Shown here in pieces: positions 17,583 through 24,870 of a stretch of DNA of 64,000 bases. Source of the stretch: Streptomyces griseoaurantiacus (GTDB lineage: Bacteria > Actinomycetota > Actinomycetes > Streptomycetales > Streptomycetaceae); the NCBI GenBank assembly GCA_014656015.1, contig BNBP01000014.1, positions 1 through 64,000 on the forward strand. Direction: 5' to 3'. Made by a program: the position numbers and the translations under genes. The number at the start of each line of letters is the position of its first letter. The first letter of the stretch is position 1. The notes beneath the pieces are model-generated. The model made no database searches and was not told the origin of the DNA. It saw nothing but the letters and a program-made list of their open reading frames with translations.

Positions 17583-18589
17583 GCGAGCCGGTCAGGGCCG
17601 CCGTCTTCGGAACGGGATCGTGGGGCACGGCCTTCGGCATGGTGCTCGCCGACGCCGGGTGCGAGGTCACCCTGTGGGCGCGGCGCCCGGAGCTGGCCGA
17701 GGCGGTCAACTCCACCCGCACCAACCCCGACTACCTGCCGGGCATCGAACTCCCGGCCCGCCTGCGGGCGACCGCCGACCCCGCCGAGGCCGCCCGCGGG
17801 GCCGACTTCACGGTGCTGGCGGTGCCGTCCCAGACGCTGCGCGCCAACCTCGCGCGGTGGGTACCGCTGCTCGCCCCGGACACCGTGCTGGTCTCCCTGA
17901 TGAAGGGCGTCGAACTCGGCTCCGCGATGCGGATGAGCGAGGTGATCGAGGACGTCGCCAAGGTGGGCCCCGAGCGCATCGCCGTGGTCACCGGCCCCAA
18001 CCTGGCGCGGGAGATCGCCGCCCGGATGCCGGCCGCCGCCGTGGTCGCCTGCACCGACGAGGGTGTCGCCCGCCGGCTCCAGGCCGCTTGCCACACGCCG
18101 TACTTCCGCCCGTACACCAACACCGACGTGGTGGGCTGCGAACTCGGCGGCGCGATCAAGAACGTCATCGGGCTGGCGGTCGGCATCGCCGACGGCATGG
18201 GCCTCGGCGACAACGCCAAGGGCTCGCTCATCACCCGGGGGCTCGCCGAGACCACCCGGCTCGGCCTCGCGATGGGCGCCGACCCGCTGACCTTCTCCGG
18301 TCTCGCGGGCCTCGGTGACCTCGTCGCGACCTGCTCCTCGCCGCTCTCGCGCAACCACACCTTCGGCACCAATCTCGGCAAGGGCATGACCCTGGAGGAG
18401 ACCATCGCGGTCACCCGGCAGACCGCCGAGGGCGTCAAGTCCTGCGAGTCCGTGCTCGATCTGGGCCGCCGGCACGGCGTCGAGATGCCGCTGACCGAGA
18501 CGGTCGTCGGCATCGTCCACGAGGGCAAGTCGCCGGTGACCGCCGTCAAGGAGCTGATGGGGCGCAGCGCCAAGGCCGAACGCCACTGA
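17579..18589 (+). CDS. gpsA: Glycerol-3-phosphate dehydrogenase [NAD(P)+]
   Basis: A 336-residue enzyme reducing dihydroxyacetone phosphate to sn-glycerol 3-phosphate for phospholipids. The N-terminal GTGSWGTAFG Rossmann motif, SLMKGVEL, VTGPNLAREIA, and the catalytic-lysine region GGAIKNVIGLAVGIADGMGLG are all intact, as is the C-terminal GLAGLGDLVATCSSPLSRN. Start GTG 17579 overlaps plsC. Complete and of normal length. Confidence 0.97.
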   Translation: MSEPVRAAVFGTGSWGTAFGMVLADAGCEVTLWARRPELAEAVNSTRTNPDYLPGIELPARLRATADPAEAARGADFTVLAVPSQTLRANLARWVPLLAPDTVLVSLMKGVELGSAMRMSEVIEDVAKVGPERIAVVTGPNLAREIAARMPAAAVVACTDEGVARRLQAACHTPYFRPYTNTDVVGCELGGAIKNVIGLAVGIADGMGLGDNAKGSLITRGLAETTRLGLAMGADPLTFSGLAGLGDLVATCSSPLSRNHTFGTNLGKGMTLEETIAVTRQTAEGVKSCESVLDLGRRHGVEMPLTETVVGIVHEGKSPVTAVKELMGRSAKAERH

Positions 18590-18736
18590 TCCCGGCCGCC
18601 GCCCGGCCCGCGGAGGACGTCGGCACCACGCTCAGCGACCGGTCGCACGACGCTGAGCGACCGTCCGTGCGACGCGCCGCGACGGCCGGTGGCGGGCGCT
18701 GACGCCGGGCAGGCGGGCGGGTACTCTCATCGCGAT

Positions 18737-19894
18737 ATGAGCACCGAGAACCTCCCCCAGACTCCCGGGCAGCCGTCCCGCAAGCCGCGCGTGGCCGTCG
18801 TGTTCGGCGGCCGCAGCTCCGAACACGGGATCTCCGTGGTCACCGCCGGCGCCGTACTGAACGCCATCGACCGGACCAGGTACGACGTCCTGCCGATCGG
18901 CATCACGCGGGAGGGCCGCTGGGCGCTCACGGCCGACGAGCCGGCCCGCATGGCGATCGTCGACCGCAGGCCGCCGGACGTCGAGGAACTCGCCGAGGCC
19001 GCCGAGGGCGGCGTGGTGCTCCCCGTCGACCCCGCCAACCGCGAGGTCGTCTACAGCGAACCCGGTTCCGTGCCCAAGGCGCTCGGCGAGGTCGACGTCG
19101 TCTTCCCCGTGCTGCACGGCCCCTACGGCGAGGACGGCACCCTCCAGGGGCTGCTGGAGCTGTCCGGTGTGCCCTACGTCGGCTCGGGCGTGCTCGCCTC
19201 GGCCGTCGGCCAGGACAAGGACTACATGAAGCGGGTGTTCACCTCGTTCGGGCTGAAGGTCGGCCCCTACGTGGTGATCCGGCCGCGCGAGTGGGAGCGC
19301 GACCGCTCCGCCGCCCGCAAGAGGATCGTCGACTTCGCCGGCGAGCACGGCTGGCCGCTGTTCGTGAAGCCCGCCCGCGCGGGCTCCTCCATCGGCATCA
19401 CCAAGGTCGACGGGCTCGCCGGCCTGGACGAGGCGATCGAGGAGGCGCGGCGGCACGACCCGAAGATCCTCGTCGAGGCCGAACTGCGGGGCCGCGAGAT
19501 CGAGTGCGGGGTGCTGGAGTTCGAGGAGGGGCCCCGGGCCTCGGTGCCGGCCGAGATCCCCCCGCCCGACACCCACGCGTACTACGACTTCGAGGCCAAG
19601 TACATCGACTCCACCCCCGGTCTCGTCCCCGCCCCGCTGACCGCCGAGGAGACCGCCGAGGTGCGGCGCCTGGCCGTCGAGGCCTTCGAGGCGGCCTCCT
19701 GCGAGGGGCTGGTGCGGGCGGACTTCTTCCTCACCGAGGAGGGCGAGTTCGTCATCAACGAGATCAACACGATGCCGGGCTTCACGCCGATCTCGATGTT
19801 CCCGCAGATGTGGCAGGCGACCGGCGTCTCCTACGGTGAACTGGTGGACCGGCTCATCGAGTCCGCGCTGAGGCGGTCGACCGGACTGCGGTGA
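18737..19894 (+). CDS. ddlA: D-alanine-D-alanine ligase
   Basis: A 385-residue ATP-grasp ligase making D-Ala-D-Ala for peptidoglycan. N-terminal VVFGGRSSEHGISVVTAGAV, the HGPYGEDGTLQGLLELSGVPYVGSG block (in part), KPARAGSSIGITKV, and the metal-binding FVINEINTMPGFTPISMFPQM are visible. The Tyr of the omega loop (YYDFEAKYID) fits a D-Ala rather than D-Lac ligase; VanA-type enzymes carry a different residue there. Start ATG 18737. It follows gpsA by about 150 bases. Confidence 0.97.
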   Translation: MSTENLPQTPGQPSRKPRVAVVFGGRSSEHGISVVTAGAVLNAIDRTRYDVLPIGITREGRWALTADEPARMAIVDRRPPDVEELAEAAEGGVVLPVDPANREVVYSEPGSVPKALGEVDVVFPVLHGPYGEDGTLQGLLELSGVPYVGSGVLASAVGQDKDYMKRVFTSFGLKVGPYVVIRPREWERDRSAARKRIVDFAGEHGWPLFVKPARAGSSIGITKVDGLAGLDEAIEEARRHDPKILVEAELRGREIECGVLEFEEGPRASVPAEIPPPDTHAYYDFEAKYIDSTPGLVPAPLTAEETAEVRRLAVEAFEAASCEGLVRADFFLTEEGEFVINEINTMPGFTPISMFPQMWQATGVSYGELVDRLIESALRRSTGLR

Positions 19895-19919
19895 CCGCGG
19901 GGCGCCGGACCGGACGGGC

Positions 19920-20447
19920 TCAGGTCATGGAGGCGATTCCCTCGGGAACCGCCTTCTTGACTGCGGAGGCCAGCCCGGTGAGGACACCGGCGCCCTCCTC
20001 CTGTCCGGACATCCCCTCGGGCAGGCTCACCTGCACATAGGCCACGCGGTTGGCCGTGGTGAACCGCCAGGTGCCGTCGCCCTGCTTCTCCATGAGCCAG
20101 TCGACGCCGTTCACGGTGCCGGGAAGGGCGTTCGGATCGCCGCCCTCGCCGACCTCGGGGTCGACCATCTTCGGCGGCCGTACGACTCCGCAGCGCAGTA
20201 TGATCGCTGGGCTTCCCCAGCCCGCCGTGTAGGCGGACCGGGGCCCGGGGTCGTTGCGGCTCCGCCCGTCCAGCTTCCCGGGCAGCACCCGGTGCAGCGC
20301 CCGGCACACCTTCGCCGTCCTCGCGTCGGGGGAGGGAACCGCGAGGGCGGTGTCGCCGTCTGCCGAGGAACAGCCCGTCGCCGCCAGCAGCAGCGCGGCG
20401 GCGGGAGCGACGGGCAGGCCGAGGAGCCGGTGACGGAAGAAGTTCAC
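19920..20447 (-). CDS. DUF3515 lipoprotein
   Basis: A 175-residue predicted secreted lipoprotein: basic start (NFFRHRLLG), hydrophobic core (APAAALLLAATG) and lipobox LLAATGC with the lipidated Cys at about residue 26. The mature part has the actinobacterial DUF3515 pattern with Cys residues in VCRALHRVLPG and ILRCGVVRPPKMV. Function unknown. It lies immediately upstream, on the same strand, of no obvious partner and is convergent with ddlA; the Lrp-domain gene is just upstream on the same strand (20-base gap) and may share its transcript. Confidence 0.85.
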   Translation of the reverse strand: MNFFRHRLLGLPVAPAAALLLAATGCSSADGDTALAVPSPDARTAKVCRALHRVLPGKLDGRSRNDPGPRSAYTAGWGSPAIILRCGVVRPPKMVDPEVGEGGDPNALPGTVNGVDWLMEKQGDGTWRFTTANRVAYVQVSLPEGMSGQEEGAGVLTGLASAVKKAVPEGIASMT

Positions 20448-20467
20448 CGGCCAAGGGTAGACGGGGG

Positions 20468-20701
20468 CTACAGGTGCACCACCGGGCAGGTCAGCGTGCG
20501 GGTGATGCCGTCCACTTGCTGGACTCTGGCGACCACCATGCGACCGAGTTCGTCCACCGTGTCGGCCTGCGCGCGCACGATGACGTCATAGGGGCCCGTC
20601 ACGTCCTCGGCCTGGATGATCCCAGGGAGCTTGCCGATCGTCTCGGCGACGGTCGACGCCTTGCCGACCTCGGTCTGGATCAGGATGTACGCCTGTACCA
20701 C
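20468..20701 (-). CDS. Stand-alone Lrp/AsnC ligand-binding (RAM) domain protein
   Basis: A 77-residue protein that is only the C-terminal effector domain of Lrp/AsnC regulators, with no DNA-binding HTH: AYILIQTEVGKASTVAETI, VTGPYDVIVRAQAD, MVVARVQQVDGITRTLTC. Such free RAM domains form oligomers that bind amino acids and may modulate full-length regulators. The GTG at 20701 has GGAGG 9 bases upstream. It precedes the DUF3515 gene and is divergent from thiL. Confidence 0.88.
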   Translation of the reverse strand: MVQAYILIQTEVGKASTVAETIGKLPGIIQAEDVTGPYDVIVRAQADTVDELGRMVVARVQQVDGITRTLTCPVVHL

Positions 20702-20910
20702 GGAACCTCCAGGGCGGCCACGAGGATCATGGGGGGAGAAGGGACGCCACGGTATCGCGTCGCCCTCGGCCGCGGGGAGACCCGCGCACGCCGTGGTGCG
20801 GCGCGGGAGGGGACCGCGGCGGGCACGGAGCGGGGAGCGACGGTCGTGAGCGAGGACCGGCAAAGTGCCGGGCACGTGGCGCGGACAGGTACAGAAGGGG
20901 CGATACGACG

Positions 20911-21876
20911 ATGAAGGGCACCGTTGGCGAGTTGGGGGAGTTCGGGCTCATCAGGGAGCTCACCTCCCGGCTCACCACCACCCCGGCGGTCCGGATCGGC
21001 CCCGGCGACGACGCCGCGGTGGTCTCCGCGCCCGACCGCAGGGTGGTGGCGAGCACCGATCTGCTGCTCGAGGGGCGGCACTTCCGCCGTGACTGGTCCA
21101 CGGCCTACGACGTCGGCCGCAAGGCCGCCGCGCAGAACCTCGCGGACATCGCCGCGATGGGGGCGGTGCCGACCGCGCTGCTGCTCGGCCTCGTCGTCCC
21201 GGCCGAACTGCCGGTCACCTGGCCGACGGAGCTCATGGACGGACTGCGCGACGAGTGCCAGGTCGCCGGGGCGGCCGTGGTGGGCGGCGACGTGGTGCGG
21301 GGCGACACCATCACCGTGGCCATCACGGCGCTCGGGGACCTGCGCAACCACGAGCCGGTGACCCGGGGCGGGGCACAGCCCGGCGACGTGGTCGCCGTCA
21401 CCGGATGGCTCGGCTGGTCGGCGGCCGGGCACGCGGTGCTCTCCCGCGGCTTCCGCTCACCGCGGGCTTTCGTCGAGGCGCACCGGCGGCCCGAACCGCC
21501 CTACCACGCGGGCCCGGCCGCGGCCGGACTCGGCGCCACCGCGATGTGCGACGTGAGCGACGGACTCATCGCCGACCTCGGGCACATCGCCGAGGCCAGC
21601 AAGGTGCGGATCGACGTACGGTCCGGGGCGCTGGACGTCCCCTCCCAGATGAACGACATCGGACAGGCGGTGGGCGTCGACCCGCTGCAGTGGGTGCTGA
21701 CCGGCGGCGAGGACCACGCGATCGTCGCCACCTTCCCGCCCGACGTGAAGCTCCCGGCACGGTGGAAGGTGATCGGCGAGGTGCTCAACCCCTCGGCCCT
21801 GCCCCAGGTCACGGTCGACGGGGCGCCGTGGACCAGCAAGGGCGGCTGGGACCACTTCGGGGACATCGAGTCGTGA
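20911..21876 (+). CDS. thiL: Thiamine-monophosphate kinase
   Basis: A 321-residue kinase making thiamine diphosphate from thiamine monophosphate. Motifs: GELGEFGLI start, the metal-binding [39 protein letters not shown] and the C-terminal [19 protein letters not shown]. The ATG at 20911 follows a short purine-rich stretch. Its stop overlaps the thiD GTG by 4 bases, forming a thiLD operon for thiamine cofactor synthesis. Confidence 0.96.
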   Translation: MKGTVGELGEFGLIRELTSRLTTTPAVRIGPGDDAAVVSAPDRRVVASTDLLLEGRHFRRDWSTAYDVGRKAAAQNLADIAAMGAVPTALLLGLVVPAELPVTWPTELMDGLRDECQVAGAAVVGGDVVRGDTITVAITALGDLRNHEPVTRGGAQPGDVVAVTGWLGWSAAGHAVLSRGFRSPRAFVEAHRRPEPPYHAGPAAAGLGATAMCDVSDGLIADLGHIAEASKVRIDVRSGALDVPSQMNDIGQAVGVDPLQWVLTGGEDHAIVATFPPDVKLPARWKVIGEVLNPSALPQVTVDGAPWTSKGGWDHFGDIES

Positions 21877-22676
21877 GCGCCGCTCCGCCCCGGGTGCTGA
21901 CCGTGGCCGGCTCCGACTCCGGCGGGGGCGCGGGCATCCAGGCCGACCTGAAGACGATGCTCGCGCTGGGCGTGCACGGGATGAGCGTGCTCACCGCGGT
22001 GACCGCGCAGAACTCCGTGGGCGTGCAGGGCGCCTGGCCGCTCCCGGTGGAGGCGGTGCGGGCGCAGTACCGCAGTGTCGTCGACGACATCGGGGTGCAG
22101 GCGGTCAAGACGGGCATGCTCGCCTCGGCCGAACTGGTGCGCACGGTGGCGGACCTGCTGGCCGGGACCGGGGCGCCGGTCGTCGTCGACCCGGTGGGCG
22201 TCTCCAAGCACGGGGACGCGCTGCTCGCCGAGTCCGCGCTGGACTCACTGCGCACCCGGCTGCTGCCGGTCGCGACGGTGGCCACCCCGAACCTCGACGA
22301 GGTGGCGCAGCTCACGGGTCTGCGCGTCGAGTCGGAGGAGCAACTGCGGCCGGCCGCGGAGGCGGTCCTGGAGTTCGGGCCGCGCTGGGTGCTGATCAAG
22401 GGCGGGCACCTGGCCGGGGACGCGGTGGACCTGCTGACCGACGGCCCCGAGGAGCACTGGCTGCGCGCCCCGCGCCACGACAACCGGCACACCCACGGCA
22501 CCGGCTGCACCCTGGCCTCCGCCCTCGCGGCGCGCCTGGCCCTGGGCGACGCGGTCCCGGAGGCGGCACGGGCGGCGAAGTCCTATGTGACGGGCGCCAT
22601 CGAGGCGGGATTTCCGCTGGGTGCGGGCATCGGCCCGGTGGACCACGCCTGGCGGCTACGGAACGCGACCGACTGA
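21873..22676 (+). CDS. thiD: Hydroxymethylpyrimidine (phosphate) kinase
   Basis: A 267-residue ribokinase-fold enzyme phosphorylating HMP and HMP-P for thiamine synthesis. [20 protein letters not shown] at the N-terminus, [21 protein letters not shown] (the usual second residue stretch is DPVMVA-like) and the anion-hole [17 protein letters not shown] are clear. GTG 21873 overlaps thiL. A hairpin follows before the convergent rpmB. Confidence 0.95.
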   Translation: MSAAPPRVLTVAGSDSGGGAGIQADLKTMLALGVHGMSVLTAVTAQNSVGVQGAWPLPVEAVRAQYRSVVDDIGVQAVKTGMLASAELVRTVADLLAGTGAPVVVDPVGVSKHGDALLAESALDSLRTRLLPVATVATPNLDEVAQLTGLRVESEEQLRPAAEAVLEFGPRWVLIKGGHLAGDAVDLLTDGPEEHWLRAPRHDNRHTHGTGCTLASALAARLALGDAVPEAARAAKSYVTGAIEAGFPLGAGIGPVDHAWRLRNATD

Positions 22677-22735
22677 CCGGCGGGGGACACCGCGCGGGCG
22701 GCCGCCGCGCACGCGTGCACGCGTCCGGGAACGAC

Positions 22736-22768
22736 AAAGGCCGGCCCACCCGGAGGTGGACCGGCTTT
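22736..22768. terminator. Bidirectional terminator between thiD and rpmB
   Basis: An imperfect stem with AAAG/CTTT ends: AAAGGCCGGCCCACC pairs with GGTGGACCGGCTTT around CGGA, with one bulge and one mismatch. The A and T ends give a short T-run in both directions. Confidence 0.6.
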
Positions 22769-22803
22769 CGCGGCGGATCCGGCGTGGCCGCGCGCTCGAA
22801 ACG

Positions 22804-22989
22804 TCAGCGCGAGACCTTGCCGGCCTTGATGCACGAGGTGCAAGCGTTCACGCGCTTCGGCGTCCCACCGACCACGGTACGCACGCGCTGGATGTTGGGG
22901 TTCCAACGGCGCGGCGTACGGCGGTGCGAGTGGGAGATGTTGTTGCCGAAGCCCGGGCCCTTGCCGCAGACGTCGCAGTTGGCAGCCAC
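22804..22989 (-). CDS. rpmB: Ribosomal protein L28 (zinc-binding type)
   Basis: A 61-residue large-subunit protein. The CDVC at the N-terminus and the CTSC pair near residue 50 make this the C+ (zinc ribbon) form; streptomycetes usually keep Zur-regulated C- paralogues elsewhere. [16 protein letters not shown] is a typical L28 signature. GTG 22989 has TTGGAG upstream. Divergent from the DAK2-domain gene. Confidence 0.96.
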   Translation of the reverse strand: MAANCDVCGKGPGFGNNISHSHRRTPRRWNPNIQRVRTVVGGTPKRVNACTSCIKAGKVSR

Positions 22990-23234
22990 GGGTCACTCCA
23001 AAGACTTCAGATGCACGTACATTAGGAATCCCGGCACGCCGGGAATCTGTGAGGATCCGGGTGGCTCTGCCAGGGGAAGGCCCGATTGGATCGGGCAACC
23101 GGAGCAGCATACAACGGCTGCGTCGGTACAACGAAACTACCATGACCCCCACCGGTTCCTCACCGGCCTCCGAGCGGCCCCCGCCGCGGTCTACCCTGCC
23201 TGGCAGGGAAGCGACAGGGCCCAGGGAGGCGCAG

Positions 23235-24848
23235 GTGCCGCAGGTGCCGCAGACGTTCGATGCTCTCGCGGTGCGCACGTGGTGCGGTCTCGCGCTCGAG
23301 GCGCTCGGGAGGGCGCGCGAGGAGATCGACGCGATCAACGTCTACCCGGTGGCGGACGGGGACACCGGGACCAACCTCTACCTGACCATGGAGTCGGCGG
23401 CGACGGCCGTCGAGGCGGTGTTCGCCGGATACGACGAGGCCGGCCGGCGGCCGGGGCTCGCCGAGGCGGCGGGGGCCATGGCCCACGGCGCGCTGCTCGG
23501 CGCGCGCGGCAACTCCGGGACGATCCTCGCCCAGCTCCTGCGCGGCCTGGCCCAGCGGCTGGACGGCGCCCGGGTCGACGGGCCGGAGCTGCGGCAGGCG
23601 CTGCGGCGGGCCGCCGACCTGGCGCGGGAGGCCGTCGCGCACCCGGTGGAGGGCACGGTGCTGACGGTGGCCGCCGCGGCCGCCGACGCGGTGGAGGCCC
23701 TGGAGGGCGACTGCGCGGCCGTCGCCCTGGCCGCCTACGAGAGCGCGCGCACCGCCCTCGCCTCGACGCCGGGGCAGCTCCCGGTGCTGCGGCGGGCGGG
23801 AGTCGTGGACGCCGGCGGACGCGGACTGGTCGCGGTGCTCGGCGCGCTCGCCCAGACGCTGACGGGGCAGTCGCCGGCCGGGGAGGAACCGCACGCCCCC
23901 TTCGAGGGCGGATTCGAGGAGGCATCGGAGGCCGGATGCGCGGAGCCGGGGCCCGCCTTCGAGGTGATCTACCTGCTGGAGGCGGAGGACGCGGCCGTCG
24001 CCCGGCTGCGGGAGCGCCTCGACGCGCTCGGCGACTCCCTGGTCGTGGTCGGCGGGGACGGCCTGTGGAACGTCCATGTGCACGTCGACGACGCCGGGGC
24101 CGCCGTCGAGGCCGGGGTCGAGGCAGGACGGCCGTACCGCATCCGCATCACGCACTTCGGGACCGCCCGGCCGGTCGGGGAGCGCGCCCAGCGGGCCGTG
24201 GTCGCCGTGGTGCCGGGGGAGGGGCTGGCCGCGCTGTGCCAGGGGGCGGGGGCGACGACGGTCCTGGCGAGGGCCGGGGAGCCGCCCGCCAGCGGGGAAC
24301 TCGTGGACGCGGTGCGGCGGGCGCACGCCCGCGAGGTGGTGCTGCTGCCGAACGACGCGGACCTGCGGCACACGGCCGCCGCGGCGGCCGAGCAGGCGCG
24401 TGCGGAGGGCGTACGGGTCGCGCTGATCCCGACGCGGGCCGCGGTGCAGGGCATCGCCGCGCTCGCCGTGCACCAGCCGGAGCGGCGGTTCGACGAGGAC
24501 GTGGTCGCGATGACCTCGGCGGCCGGCGCCACCCGCTACGCCGAGGTGGCCGTGGCCGAACGGCAGTCCTGGACGACGGCCGGGATCTGCCAGGCCGGCG
24601 ACGTCCTCGGGCTCATCGAGGGCGACGTGGCGGTGATCGGGGCGGACGTCGCCGGGACCGCCGAGGGCGTGCTCGCGCGGATGCTCTCGGCGGGCGGCGA
24701 GCTGGTCACCCTGGTGGTGGGCGCCGGGGTGCCCGAGGGCCTCGTTCACCGCCTGGAGAGTTACGTACGGGAGTCGTACCTCGCGGTGGACACCGTCGTG
24801 CACGACGGCGGCGGGCAGGGCCCGCTGCTGCTGATCGGCGTCGAGTAG
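23235..24848 (+). CDS. DAK2/DegV-type kinase domain protein (FakA-like)
   Basis: A 537-residue protein with an N-terminal dihydroxyacetone kinase L-like ATP/Mg domain (INVYPVADGDTGTNLYLTMES, ARGNSGTILAQLLRG, EGTVLTVAA, DAGGRGLVAVL) followed by the middle and C-terminal domains of the FakA/YloV family, whose members phosphorylate FakB-bound fatty acids. No fakB gene is adjacent, so the partner is unknown. GTG 23235 is preferred because GGGAGG lies 6 bases upstream; ATG 23142 would add a Pro/Ser-rich stretch. In other streptomycetes it also sits beside rpmB and recG. Convergent with recG. Confidence 0.82.
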   Translation: MPQVPQTFDALAVRTWCGLALEALGRAREEIDAINVYPVADGDTGTNLYLTMESAATAVEAVFAGYDEAGRRPGLAEAAGAMAHGALLGARGNSGTILAQLLRGLAQRLDGARVDGPELRQALRRAADLAREAVAHPVEGTVLTVAAAAADAVEALEGDCAAVALAAYESARTALASTPGQLPVLRRAGVVDAGGRGLVAVLGALAQTLTGQSPAGEEPHAPFEGGFEEASEAGCAEPGPAFEVIYLLEAEDAAVARLRERLDALGDSLVVVGGDGLWNVHVHVDDAGAAVEAGVEAGRPYRIRITHFGTARPVGERAQRAVVAVVPGEGLAALCQGAGATTVLARAGEPPASGELVDAVRRAHAREVVLLPNDADLRHTAAAAAEQARAEGVRVALIPTRAAVQGIAALAVHQPERRFDEDVVAMTSAAGATRYAEVAVAERQSWTTAGICQAGDVLGLIEGDVAVIGADVAGTAEGVLARMLSAGGELVTLVVGAGVPEGLVHRLESYVRESYLAVDTVVHDGGGQGPLLLIGVE

Positions 24849-24870
24849 CCCGCGCCCGGCGGGAGGAGGC

